From assembly GCF_003478445.1 (NCBI RefSeq), contig NZ_QUET01000016.1, positions 22,893-86,892 of the forward strand: a DNA stretch of 64,000 bases, read 5' to 3'. The position numbers and the translations under genes were made by a program. Within the stretch, counting starts at the first letter, position 1, and every line of letters begins with the position of its first letter. This stretch comes from Roseburia sp. AM59-24XD (GTDB lineage: Bacteria > Bacillota > Clostridia > Lachnospirales > Lachnospiraceae). The notes under the pieces are model-generated. The model saw only the letters and a list, made by a program, of their open reading frames with translations, was not told the origin of the DNA and made no database searches. Shown piece after piece: positions 56,185-64,000 of the stretch.

Positions 56185-58455
56185 CTATACCCAGTATATC
56201 TGAATCTCATCGCCCTCATGTACCGGTGCGGTGAAATCCGAAGAAACTCCATTGATTAGCGTTTCCAGACGGGTTCCTCCCGCCACGGACAGATCAAACG
56301 GATAAAAATCAAGTATATCCACCAAAATATATGATTTCTTATTGCGCAGGATCACCGTCTCGCCATTGACCGTAACCGGCATGTCAAAAACATTCTCCCC
56401 GGCATCGCCTGCAGGGGTTGCAGACTGTGCTGCAGCTTCCGCGGTCGCATTTCCGAATTCCGGTGCTATGTCAGCTTTACTCTCCTGCGGCTGTGCCGGC
56501 AGACTCTGCTCGCCCTCAACAGCTTCCTTCGTCTCTCCGTTTAAAACAGCCTCGGGAATCTGCCCCTCGCCGTACTCCTCCATCAGCTTCTGATAGTTCG
56601 GCTCTTCCTTCCGTATCTCACAGGCGATCGAAAAATTGTCATATACCTTTGTATCCATTCCGGCAATGGCATTATTGACATAAACTCTGCCCCTGCAGAC
56701 AATATCCATAAACTCCAGAACCTGCTCCAGCGTATAGTATTCCAATATCTCGATCCGATCCCCCTCCTGTATTTCATAATACCGGGACACAAGCTGTCCG
56801 TTGACCGTCACAAAACGCGGACAGGTGATCGTCTTATTATTAAAACGGAAACGGATGTCCGAATGATACTCCGGAATGTCTCCAACTGACATCACCGCAT
56901 CCTTTCCTGCTGTGGATGCAACGATCTCGATCCGGTCATTCTGCGACAGACCTTCGCTCAGTGCGCTTTCCCTGCCATTTAACCGAATCACCGCAGAATC
57001 TCCCGGTTCTCCGCGCCGCATGCGCGCCTCACCATTCACGGTGTAATTCAGTGTCTTTCCTCTCTTCGGGAACAGATCCTCATTCGGATAACCGCACTGT
57101 ATTGCCGCATCCACCACGGTCAGCTTGCTGTTGTCATAAAGCTTGATCCTTTCCTCATTGATTGTCACGAATATAAAGTTGTTTTTCTGTTCGTAATAAT
57201 TAAGACAGATTCCAACCGGTGTCACCAGAAGCGAATCCTTCTTGATATTCTTCTGTAAAAAGGTGATCTGTCCCATCACTTCAGAGCCTCGCAGTGCCAC
57301 ACGCTCCTCCGGCAGATCAAGTGCCTGTGCAAGCGTCTCCTCAAAGCCACGGATCTTGCCGCCTCCTCCGACGACAAACACCGCACTGACGGACTTGCCG
57401 CCATTGAGTTCCTTGATCCGGTCTGCAACCTTCTCTGTGATCTCCCTCACCACAGGCTCCGTTACCTCCGTAATCTCCTCCGAGGGTATCTTATGAGAAA
57501 GTCCCATAATATCGTGTACCGTCACCTGCTTACGGCTGGTACTCTGGCATTTCATCTTCTCTGCCTCCGCAAAATCCAGCAGATAATGTCTTGCTAACGT
57601 CTCTGTGATCTCATCACCGGCTGCCGGAATCATGCCGTAAGCGATAATACTTCCATCGTTGGTGATCGAGATATCGGACGTTCCGGCGCCCACATCCACC
57701 AACGCAATATTTAATAAACGAAATCTCTCCGGGATCGCCACATTCATGGCGGCAATCGGCTCCAGTGTCAGATTTGCCACATAAAGACCTGCCTTTTCCA
57801 CCGCTGCATAAAGTCCATCGACAACCTCATCCGGCAGGAAAGTGGCGATCAGCTCCGTCCGGATTGAATTGGCCTTATGACCTTCCAGATTCGTGATCGG
57901 ATAATCATTCTGATAATAACGGATCACCGAATAGCCGACACAGTAGAACTTCATATCATCCGTCTGCTGTTCCTTGCGAAGCAGTTCATACGCCTTCTCC
58001 ACACCAAGCATGTCCAGAGAATAAATATGCTCATTCGTAATGACTGTCTCATAATTAAAGTCCACCGTTGCAGATGCAACAACTGTCTTCAAAACACGAC
58101 CGGCCGCAGCAATACACACATCGGAAAGCTTCCTTCCTGTGAGCTTCTCAAGCCTGCGCTTCACAACAAGAATTGTATCTGCAACCGCCTGTATATCATG
58201 GATCTGTCCATCAAGCATCGCTCTCGTCTCGTGTTCCACAGACTCCTGCGCAACCACAACAAAACCACCGTCCGGTGTGCGATAGCCGACCGTTCCCACG
58301 ATGCTTCTGGTACCAATGTCAAGACCAAACACAAGCGGTTCCGTCAGCTTCTTAACAATGGCTGCAATATTCACGCCTGTTGCGGCTCTTTTCCTGCCTT
58401 TGGCGGACGAAGCAGTTTTCTTTGCCCGCGCCGTCTTCTTCTCTGCCTCTGCCAT
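56185..58455 (-). CDS. Extended FtsA-like ATPase
   Basis: Start at 58455 (AAAGGAGAAGTCC before the ATG; the upstream in-frame start lacks a site), 756 residues. A basic Ala/Lys N-terminal tail (1-45), then an actin-like FtsA domain: VFGLDIGTRSIVGTV, VDVGAGTSDISI, VVGGGGKIRG (to about 400). The next 350 residues are not FtsA: several beta-rich units with ubiquitin-like/SLBB-like traits (EGDRIEILEYYTLEQVLEF; VTVNGETVILRNKKSYILVD at the end). No C-terminal membrane helix. Probably a division-associated or pilus-type scaffold; it is unlike Bacillus FtsA. Its own promoter lies just upstream. Confidence 0.82.
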   Translation of the reverse strand: MAEAEKKTARAKKTASSAKGRKRAATGVNIAAIVKKLTEPLVFGLDIGTRSIVGTVGYRTPDGGFVVVAQESVEHETRAMLDGQIHDIQAVADTILVVKRRLEKLTGRKLSDVCIAAAGRVLKTVVASATVDFNYETVITNEHIYSLDMLGVEKAYELLRKEQQTDDMKFYCVGYSVIRYYQNDYPITNLEGHKANSIRTELIATFLPDEVVDGLYAAVEKAGLYVANLTLEPIAAMNVAIPERFRLLNIALVDVGAGTSDISITNDGSIIAYGMIPAAGDEITETLARHYLLDFAEAEKMKCQSTSRKQVTVHDIMGLSHKIPSEEITEVTEPVVREITEKVADRIKELNGGKSVSAVFVVGGGGKIRGFEETLAQALDLPEERVALRGSEVMGQITFLQKNIKKDSLLVTPVGICLNYYEQKNNFIFVTINEERIKLYDNSKLTVVDAAIQCGYPNEDLFPKRGKTLNYTVNGEARMRRGEPGDSAVIRLNGRESALSEGLSQNDRIEIVASTAGKDAVMSVGDIPEYHSDIRFRFNNKTITCPRFVTVNGQLVSRYYEIQEGDRIEILEYYTLEQVLEFMDIVCRGRVYVNNAIAGMDTKVYDNFSIACEIRKEEPNYQKLMEEYGEGQIPEAVLNGETKEAVEGEQSLPAQPQESKADIAPEFGNATAEAAAQSATPAGDAGENVFDMPVTVNGETVILRNKKSYILVDILDFYPFDLSVAGGTRLETLINGVSSDFTAPVHEGDEIQIYWV

Positions 58456-58486
58456 GGACTTCTCCTTTCCAAACATTCTTCTTGCT

Positions 58487-58516
58487 ATTGTATCACAAAA
58501 TAAATAAGGTGGTCAA
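58487..58516 (-). promoter_or_regulatory. Promoter of the FtsA-like gene
   Basis: Minus strand TTGACC, 18 bases, TACAAT, about 35 bases upstream of the start. Confidence 0.7.
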
Positions 58517-58525
58517 CAAAATAGA

Positions 58526-58553
58526 GGAGCCACTGTAATAATACAACGGCTCC
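58526..58553 (-). terminator. Probable terminator of the small secreted protein gene
   Basis: Minus-strand GGAGCC and GGCTCC with a partly paired inner loop, then TCTATTTTG. T-tract is weak. Confidence 0.5.
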
Positions 58554-58618
58554 CCATATATAATAGAGAAAAGAGTAAGCAAAATCAAATCTGCGTTACA
58601 TGTTATTCCTATCTGCCA

Positions 58619-59173
58619 TTATTTGATTGTAACCTTGAAAGTTACAGAGATGCTCTTCTTGAACTTGAACTTCTTGCCGTAGCTTGCAGCATAACCTGCA
58701 GTCTTATCTCCGTTCTGCTTGTTACCTACTCTGTTGTAGATAGAAATACGATACTTGTTAGGATCTTCCTTCTTCTCAAGCTGACCAGTTGCAACTGCCT
58801 TCATACCGGAAACAGTCTTACCATCGCACTTTACGGAAACGCCGGAAATTTTAATCTTCTTAGCGCTGTGATCCTTTAAGATATTCTTGATATCAATATA
58901 GAATACCTGTGCCGGCTGATTCTTGGATTTCTTGTTCTTGAGAGTTACTGTGTATGTAGCAGTACCTTTCTTATTCTTTACAGAAACTGCAGTCTTGTTG
59001 GTATCCTTAGAAGAATCATTACCACCATCCCAGTTCCATTTGGTATCTGCATAACCCATAACTGCCTTATAGCTGCTAGCTGCACTAGCCTTAGTTCCTG
59101 TGTAAGCAACGCCTGAAACAGCTACTGTTGCAGCCAATGCTACTGATAATACTCTCTTAATTGACTTTCTCAT
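58619..59173 (-). CDS. Small secreted single-module protein
   Basis: 184 residues with a signal peptide (MRKSIKRVLS start, cleavage near ASA at about 32). One module beginning YKAVMGYADTKWNWDGG, with strands such as KKIKISGVSVKCDGK and a Lys-rich end FKFKKSISVTFKVTIK. The start and strand pattern resemble the modules of the 859-residue protein at 8.7-11.3 kb, so both may be the same fold. ATG follows AGGAGGACGATACA. Function unknown, probably extracellular binding. Confidence 0.82.
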   Translation of the reverse strand: MRKSIKRVLSVALAATVAVSGVAYTGTKASAASSYKAVMGYADTKWNWDGGNDSSKDTNKTAVSVKNKKGTATYTVTLKNKKSKNQPAQVFYIDIKNILKDHSAKKIKISGVSVKCDGKTVSGMKAVATGQLEKKEDPNKYRISIYNRVGNKQNGDKTAGYAASYGKKFKFKKSISVTFKVTIK

Positions 59174-59265
59174 TGTATCGTCCTCCTATGATTTATGATT
59201 TTTCACGGTGTTCGCTCAAATGCATCAACAAATGTATCAAAGTTGCACACCTCATTTATATAAAC

Positions 59266-59294
59266 ATTGTATCGCTTATGTTATATTTTGTCAA
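59266..59294 (-). promoter_or_regulatory. Consensus sigma-A promoter of the small secreted protein
   Basis: Minus strand TTGACA, 17 bases, TACAAT. A near-consensus match; expected to be strong. Confidence 0.85.
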
Positions 59295-59373
59295 CTTTTT
59301 CTCGTTATTTTTTATATATTTGTACAATTTGCCACAGATAAATAACTTTTATCTGTTCTAAATTGCTTACGCA

Positions 59374-60060
59374 TTATCCGAAATAACCCTGTGACTTCTC
59401 GCCGCTTTCCTTCGCCTGACCATAGGTCTTGTAATGCTCGATCACCTCTGCCATCTGCTCATCAGACAATACATTCGGTGTAGAGATTGCCATTGCACGC
59501 CACTCAACCTGCGCACACCACTCACATGTCATGGCTACCGCAAATGCCTTTTCCAGTGAATCACCATAGGCAACCATACCATGATTTGCCATGAGAAGTG
59601 CCTTGCTGTCTGTATGACGCAGGCATTCGCGCACGGCGTCGGCAAGCTCCGGTGTACCATAGGTGAAATACGGAACGGTCGGAACCGTTGCCACACCGGT
59701 ATCAGCGATCGCATAGTGTGTTGCCTTCAAATCAACACCGGCACAGGCAAGTGTCGTGCAGTACATTGAATGCGCATGTACAACGGCGCGTGCCTCCGGC
59801 TTCTCCAGATAAAATGCTGCATGAAGTCCGTTCTCGCTGGAAGGCTTGCGCTTTCCGTCTACAATATTGCCCTGCAGATCCATAACTACTACATCCTCTG
59901 CCGTTGTCTGTGCATATGGGATACCGGATGGGCTGATCGCCATATATCCTGTCTCCGGATCATACATACTGATATTGCCTGCTGTTCCGATCGTCAAGCC
60001 GGATGAAATAAGCTGATTACCATAATCTACGATTTTCTGTCTGATTTCTTCTAATAACAT
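59374..60060 (-). CDS. Class II aldolase/epimerase (L-fuculose-phosphate aldolase type)
   Basis: 228 residues. TAGNISMYDPETG, SPSGIPYAQT, the zinc ligands HAHSMYCTTLA and a later NHGMVAYG; C-terminal CEWCAQVEW. Members cleave fuculose-, rhamnulose- or ribulose-phosphates or epimerise pentulose phosphates; the sugar is not decided here. No other sugar genes adjoin it. ATG follows AGAGGTATT. Confidence 0.88.
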   Translation of the reverse strand: MLLEEIRQKIVDYGNQLISSGLTIGTAGNISMYDPETGYMAISPSGIPYAQTTAEDVVVMDLQGNIVDGKRKPSSENGLHAAFYLEKPEARAVVHAHSMYCTTLACAGVDLKATHYAIADTGVATVPTVPYFTYGTPELADAVRECLRHTDSKALLMANHGMVAYGDSLEKAFAVAMTCEWCAQVEWRAMAISTPNVLSDEQMAEVIEHYKTYGQAKESGEKSQGYFG

Positions 60061-60188
60061 AATACCTCTGTCCTTTTCTAAATAATTTATCAGTCATACA
60101 CTGCTTTTCTATTTTATCATAATGAAATTCTTTTCTCTACCCTGTTCAGCTTGAAATTATTGCGGTAATTTGTAAAATACTCCCTCTG

Positions 60189-62351
60189 TCAATACTTCAC
60201 TTTCTTCACAGGACTCCATTTGCCGTATATCTTTTTCCCGCTAATCTGTGTATACGCACGTACACGGATATAGTAAGTCTTTTTTTTCTGCAGTTTCTTT
60301 AATGTTGTATAAGACTGTGTCGAAACATTTTTATTTACGGTTTTTAATTTCTTTTTGAAATTTTTACTTTGTGCATACTGAAGCTGATATCCTTTTGCTG
60401 CCGTCAGCTCTGTCCAGCATACATACAGCTTGTTTCCGGAAAGCTTGCCTGTTTTGGGTTTCGTTAACTTCAGCTTGGCAGCTGCATCTGTTTTCCGTGA
60501 TGGACTCGCAGACGATGTTGCTTTCGAGCTATTCGCCGGTGCTTTGGTTGGTTTCGGCGTCTGACTTGGTTTTGCCGTAGCCGTTGCAGACGGCGTATCC
60601 TTCCGGTTGCTGTTCGGATCTGCCGCCGGCGTCTTACTTGGTTTTGCTGTTCCCCACCAGTCCGGCACATCCCATGTATTGTCTTCTTCTGCCGGTAGAA
60701 TAGTAAAGGCCGCTTTATTCCATCCGGTAAACACTCCTTTTCCCATGACAACAGCATAAGCGGTACCCTGTGTATAATTATCTTCATAGGAAACCGTATA
60801 ATCCCTGTCCTGTGTCAGTTTCTCTCCCTTATAGTAAACTTCAACATCCGGTCTGTAGGAATGTGTATGGCTGCTGTCTTCTATCTCTGTATATGTATCC
60901 TGAGACAGCTTCATCGTTGTCGTAGATAACTGGATATATCCCGGTCCCTCAAAGCAGATATCATCGAGTCTGGTAGGATCCACATCGTAGAATACCGGAG
61001 AACTGTCATTGGTCATGAACCAGACGATATGTCCTTTTGAGGTCAGGATCGGTTTGCAGTCGGTCTGGCGGGCACATATTCTGTATATTTTCCCATCGAG
61101 TGTGCCATCATTTTTGATCTTGGCGATCCTCGTAAGGATGTTATAATCTCCGTCCTCCTGATCCTGATATCCCTCTTCCCATAGAACATACATGCCGTCA
61201 CCCGTAACAACGGTATGTGGAGTGTAGACAATGATCTTATCATCATCTGTATAATTGGTAAGCCATATTGTTTTCGTGTCGAAGGTATCTTTGTCGGTCA
61301 CGTCAACAAAAACATTTCTCCACTTAACCATATTTAACATCCGATCGGTCGTATCCGGATCGATCGAATTTCCGACAGTGATCAATGTATTGCCGATCAG
61401 ATCAAAACTGCCGATTGAAACGCCTGTATAAACCTGCCCAGTGCCACAAATAGGAAAGATCTCCCTTCGATTCTCTATATGATACATGTCAATGCCTTCA
61501 TAATATTTCTTCTGTCTGGAAAGAGTGACCGCCCGTGGGTAGGAATCTCCCTGATCCAGCCGGTAGATGTAATTATCGTCCGCCTGGATAAACTGATTCC
61601 AGGAATGACTGACATATCCTGTCTTTTCATTGCTCGCTGCAGACATATCAGCAACCTTTGTCATGGTTGCCTCATCAATCTCAAGTGTCATATTCGCCTG
61701 GTGGTGTGGGCTCTCCAAAAGTGTACCTTCATCATACATGGTATGAGCTGCATGAATATACAGAATGCCGTCACTTTCCAGCATACTTACACTGCCGGAT
61801 GTGAAAGCAGAATATGTGTTTATCGCGGAAATACTGCAGCGTCCGAGAATATTCCAATCGTCATCATACTTTACAACCCGCACGACTTCTTTTTCATCGG
61901 ACTGTTCGGAGTTCACCTGCTTATATACAATGTAACGGGCATCCTTTCCCTTAAAATATCCTCTGGCTGTCCAAATACCTTTGGTGAGCTGTCTGGAGGA
62001 TACGAAGTTAAAATCAGCATCGTAGGTTTCCAGAAATACGCCTTCATCATCAAAGAAAGAGATGCGAAGAAACGTTCCGTCTTCATTTTCCTCAAGAAAG
62101 TCATTACTTGGCTGTGCGTGCCATCCCTGTCCCCATGCCTCTTTGCTGTAGTCGTTGCTCGACATGGTCTGGGATTTCTTTCCGCCTGTCGAACGATGGA
62201 TATACGAGTCATCCGGCTTCCTTCCGTAATCGACCGTCGTATCCACATCCGTTTGTGTCGTTGTCTCCGCAGCGGTGCAGACAGACGGATAGCCGGTCAC
62301 AACCACAGCGAGAACCAATAATGTGCTTAATAATTTTTTGATTTTTCTCAT
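60189..62351 (-). CDS. Secreted multi-domain protein with fibronectin-type III-like C terminus
   Basis: Start chosen at 62351: GGAGGAATAGA precedes it and MRKIKKLLSTLLVLAVVVTG is a signal peptide; the longer frame has no such start. 720 residues. A long N-terminal extracellular part with repeated tryptophan- and tyrosine-rich strands (maybe a propeller or lyase-like fold), an Ig-like unit YTVSYEDNYTQGTAYAVVMG (about 570-620), a Pro/Ser/Thr/Lys linker (about 635-690 of the longer frame) and a C-terminal fibronectin III-like unit (YVCWTELTAAKGYQLQYA). Sits one base after the phosphoesterase stop; the two are co-translated. Confidence 0.8.
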   Translation of the reverse strand: MRKIKKLLSTLLVLAVVVTGYPSVCTAAETTTQTDVDTTVDYGRKPDDSYIHRSTGGKKSQTMSSNDYSKEAWGQGWHAQPSNDFLEENEDGTFLRISFFDDEGVFLETYDADFNFVSSRQLTKGIWTARGYFKGKDARYIVYKQVNSEQSDEKEVVRVVKYDDDWNILGRCSISAINTYSAFTSGSVSMLESDGILYIHAAHTMYDEGTLLESPHHQANMTLEIDEATMTKVADMSAASNEKTGYVSHSWNQFIQADDNYIYRLDQGDSYPRAVTLSRQKKYYEGIDMYHIENRREIFPICGTGQVYTGVSIGSFDLIGNTLITVGNSIDPDTTDRMLNMVKWRNVFVDVTDKDTFDTKTIWLTNYTDDDKIIVYTPHTVVTGDGMYVLWEEGYQDQEDGDYNILTRIAKIKNDGTLDGKIYRICARQTDCKPILTSKGHIVWFMTNDSSPVFYDVDPTRLDDICFEGPGYIQLSTTTMKLSQDTYTEIEDSSHTHSYRPDVEVYYKGEKLTQDRDYTVSYEDNYTQGTAYAVVMGKGVFTGWNKAAFTILPAEEDNTWDVPDWWGTAKPSKTPAADPNSNRKDTPSATATAKPSQTPKPTKAPANSSKATSSASPSRKTDAAAKLKLTKPKTGKLSGNKLYVCWTELTAAKGYQLQYAQSKNFKKKLKTVNKNVSTQSYTTLKKLQKKKTYYIRVRAYTQISGKKIYGKWSPVKKVKY

Positions 62352-62352
62352 T

Positions 62353-63048
62353 CTATTCCTCCATTTCCTCATCGTAAGGGAGAACCAGCCTTTTGCCCCC
62401 CTCCGTGATCTCATAATATTTATCTTCGTCCGTATCAACCATCAAAATCGGAATGCAACTGCTCTCAAAAACAGTTCCATCAATATAATAATGACTTTCT
62501 CCGTCATAATAGATACCGTGAAAGCCCGGATCTCCGGCGATTTCCGCCGTTCCGACATGACCAGCCACAACCTTCATGTCTATGCCCTCGATCCTGCCGG
62601 TTGACGCGGGATATTTCCAGACAAATATGTCGTCACTCGTTCCCCACTCCCAGAGATCTCCCGCTTCCTCATCAATGCCAGCGTGAACAAAGATTGTATT
62701 TCCTTCTGTATAATATCTCGGAAGATTCTCTATCCAATAAATGTATTTCTCGTCGCCCTCATCGTCCTCTTCCTCCAGAGTTCTTGTCATCTGGTTGATC
62801 GTTGCGCTTCCGGACAGCACATGCTCCTCATGATTTCCCATCAGAGCAATTACTTTCTCCGTTCCATACTGATCCTGCAGTCTCATGATCTTATCCAGAA
62901 CTCCATAGCTGTCCGCTCCGCCATGAATATAATCGCCAAGCAGACACAGCTTTGTGTCCGGTTCCTTCAGATAATCTTCGACCAACGACAAAGCCTCTTC
63001 AAATTCCGGCAGACATCCGTGAATGTCGCTCATACAATATATTTTCAT
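62353..63048 (-). CDS. Calcineurin-like metallophosphoesterase
   Basis: Start at 63048 (GAGGAAGAT before the ATG), 231 residues. Metal ligands MSDIHGC, LLGDYIHGG, MGNHEEH and VVAGHVGT. Family members hydrolyse Ser/Thr phosphates or nucleotide phosphates; substrate unknown. The upstream in-frame region to 63225 is not coding but the palindromic repeat block. Confidence 0.9.
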   Translation of the reverse strand: MKIYCMSDIHGCLPEFEEALSLVEDYLKEPDTKLCLLGDYIHGGADSYGVLDKIMRLQDQYGTEKVIALMGNHEEHVLSGSATINQMTRTLEEEDDEGDEKYIYWIENLPRYYTEGNTIFVHAGIDEEAGDLWEWGTSDDIFVWKYPASTGRIEGIDMKVVAGHVGTAEIAGDPGFHGIYYDGESHYYIDGTVFESSCIPILMVDTDEDKYYEITEGGKRLVLPYDEEMEE

Positions 63049-63140
63049 ATCTTCCTCTTTTCTGTCAGATTCAAAAACTCGTACCTCTTGTTCTATCCCC
63101 CTGCTGTTACCGGGATAATCATTTTCCTGCTGTGACAAAA

Positions 63141-63167
63141 TGAGTCCTTGGGGACTCATTATATCAT
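63141..63167. repeat. Palindromic element, copy A
   Basis: TGAGTCC-TTGG-GGACTCA followed by TTATATCAT. Copy B (63207-63233) differs at one base. Between them is a third hairpin. Confidence 0.8.
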
Positions 63168-63182
63168 ATATCTGCGCATGAC

Positions 63183-63201
63183 GGAGTTTCGAAGAAACTC
63201 C
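63183..63201. repeat. Palindrome between copies A and B
   Basis: GGAGTTTC-GAA-GAAACTCC, a perfect 8-base stem with a 3-base loop. No T-tract follows on either strand. Confidence 0.7.
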
Positions 63202-63206
63202 TAATA

Positions 63207-63233
63207 TGAGTCCTTTGGGACTCATTATATCAT
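63207..63233. repeat. Palindromic element, copy B
   Basis: TGAGTCC-TTTG-GGACTCA followed by TTATATCAT, which overlaps the stop codon of the Spx/ArsC-like gene. See copy A. Confidence 0.8.
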
Positions 63234-63575
63234 CTTTTCAGTCCATTCTGCTTCTTTAAATCCCACAAACACCATATCATCACCAACCACAATTGGACGT
63301 TTTACTAACATTCCATTTGTGGCAAGCAACTTTAATTGTTCTTCTTCACTCATCTCAGAAAGCTTGTCTTTCAGTTTCATTTCTTTATAAAGAAGCCCAC
63401 TGGTATTGAAGAATCTCTTAAGGGGAAGTCCGCTCTTCTTATGCCATTCCTTTAATTCGTCATACGTTGGATTTTCCTCCACAATATGACGTTCATTATA
63501 AACAATGTCATGCTCATCGAGCCACTTTTTTGCTTTTTGACATGTTGAGCATTTGGGGTAACATATAAAAATCAT
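63225..63575 (-). CDS. Spx/MgsR/ArsC-family protein
   Basis: 116 residues with a thioredoxin-like ArsC fold and redox pair CSTC at residues 9-12 (YPKCSTCQKAKKWLDEH). PTYDELKEWHKKSGLPLKRF and MLVKRPIVVGDDMVFVGF are typical. The family spans arsenate reductases and Spx-type regulators of RNA polymerase; I see no reason to choose. ATG follows AAAGGAGGACAACACA. Ends in the palindromic repeat. Confidence 0.88.
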   Translation of the reverse strand: MIFICYPKCSTCQKAKKWLDEHDIVYNERHIVEENPTYDELKEWHKKSGLPLKRFFNTSGLLYKEMKLKDKLSEMSEEEQLKLLATNGMLVKRPIVVGDDMVFVGFKEAEWTEKMI

Positions 63576-63598
63576 TGTGTTGTCCTCCTTTTATGAAA

Positions 63599-63630
63599 CA
63601 AAAGCCTTCAAGTTGTGTAAACTTCAAGGC
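63599..63630 (-). terminator. Terminator of the nuclease-transposase remnant
   Basis: Minus-strand GCCTTGAAGTT, 5-base loop, AACTTGAAGGC, TTTTG. It isolates the Spx/ArsC-like gene. Confidence 0.8.
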
Positions 63631-63650
63631 CGTTGTTTTCGTACGTAACT

Positions 63651-63914
63651 TTATGCAAGTGCAGGTTTCTTCCCTGCAATAATCGCTTTCACCTCTTCTA
63701 TATCCTTATCTGTTGCCGATGCTGTCTGCTCTGCGGTGAAACCATTCTTATACATTTTCATAATGAGCCCTGCTTCTCCAATCGCAATACCCTTCTCTTC
63801 GATTCCCTGACTCGAATTACACATAACACCCACATCATTCCTGAAGTTCTCCTCAATAGGAATATCGTATTCCTTTCCGAATTGTAATAAAATATAATCG
63901 TCTCCCAGAAGCAC
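63651..63914 (-). pseudogene. C-terminal remnant of an Rpn/PD-(D/E)XK nuclease-family transposase
   Basis: 87 residues from a GTG. Patterns VMCNSSQGIEEKGIAIGEA and LIMKMYKNGFTAEQTASATD are those of the C-terminal tail of Rpn-family proteins (recombination-promoting nuclease/putative transposase), which are about 300 residues. The nuclease domain is missing; a promoter-like TTGTAT-N16-TATAAT sits at the window end. So it is a decayed mobile-element gene or a fragment cut by an edge event. Confidence 0.6.
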
Positions 63915-63927
63915 CTCACCACATTTA

Positions 63928-63955
63928 TATTATAACTTACTCATTCTTTTATACA
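63928..63955 (-). promoter_or_regulatory. Possible promoter before the transposase remnant
   Basis: Minus strand TTGTAT, 16 bases, TATAAT. The -35 is poor and the gene is a remnant, so its use is doubtful. Confidence 0.35.
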
Positions 63956-64000
63956 ATCAATTTTTGCACTGATATATATCAATACTTTTTAGTAAATATA

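Noticed and set aside
61479-62321. Plus-strand ORF of 280 codons opposite the secreted protein
   Set aside because: Antisense shadow; the minus-strand frame has a signal peptide, start site and domains.
63048-63225. Upstream extension of the phosphoesterase reading frame
   Set aside because: It reads through the palindromic repeats, giving a repeated MSP(K/Q)GLIL peptide; a real start with GAGGAAG is at 63048.
1-64000. CRISPR arrays, rRNA genes, T-box leaders, complete insertion sequences, prophage genes
   Set aside because: Looked for on both strands by eye and not found; only one tRNA gene and one transposase remnant were seen.

Overview
The window looks like a piece of chromosome from an anaerobic, low-to-mid GC Clostridia, most likely a member of the Lachnospiraceae. 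The family call is inference from gene content: class III (oxygen-sensitive) ribonucleotide reductase, a 2-hydroxyacyl-CoA dehydratase-activase megaprotein, spore-lineage genes (GerW, a SpoIIM-like and a SpoVK-like protein), a lone CheY, BspA-like leucine-rich secreted proteins and AGGAGG-type ribosome sites. I see no prophage, intact insertion sequence, CRISPR array or rRNA operon. Most of the region is ordinary core chromosome.

Layout. 1-4.5 kb: minus-strand glycolytic cluster gap-pgk-tpiA-gpmI, gpmI cut by the left edge. 4.6-8.7 kb: anaerobic ribonucleotide reductase nrdG and nrdD, separated by an oppositely oriented membrane-anchored protein; nrdD has a clear promoter with tandem NrdR-like boxes. 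8.7-11.3 kb: large secreted leucine-rich-repeat protein. 11.6-13.6 kb (+): sigma-like protein without region 4, then mutY. 13.6-18.5 kb: Gld-type ABC exporter cassette with a DUF4340 protein. 18.7-20.7 kb: cyclophilin and a degenerate solute-binding-like protein. 20.9-25.3 kb: SpoIIM-like protein (+), coaE, polA and a ZAS-like zinc-finger protein. 25.4-26.6 kb: tRNA-Leu(CAA), cheY, NUDIX hydrolase. 26.7-36.8 kb: a long growth and division run (SpoVK-like AAA protein, rsmD, coaD, coiled-coil protein, ZapA-coiled-coil protein, U32 peptidase, FtsW/RodA, penicillin-binding protein). 36.9-37.1 kb: rpmB. 37.2-44.7 kb: probable operon of a Derlin/rhomboid-like protein, a double GT-C glycosyltransferase, two unknown proteins, a DUF2953 protein and gerW. 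44.8-49.7 kb: LysM protein and, divergently, the activase. 49.8-58.5 kb: CPBP protease, aminotransferase, LCP protein, UPF0210/ACT pair, WalJ-type hydrolase and an extended FtsA-like protein. 58.6-64 kb: two secreted proteins, class II aldolase, phosphoesterase, Spx/ArsC-like protein and a nuclease-transposase remnant.

A point that matters for any reader: nine conserved genes (tpiA, pgk, nrdD, polA, ftsW/rodA, the rhomboid-like gene, the activase, the CPBP protease and UPF0210) are broken in this sequence by about 13 one-base indels, nearly all loss of one base from a short homopolymer. Several are essential and all regain full length when the base is restored, so I annotate them as intact genes carrying sequence errors, not pseudogenes.

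The best candidates for less-described biology are the double GT-C / Derlin-like / unknown-protein operon (37.2-44.7 kb), the sigma-like protein lacking region 4, the extended FtsA-like protein next to WalJ, the Gld-like ABC cassette, and short dispersed palindromic elements near 8.4, 25.4 and 63.2 kb.
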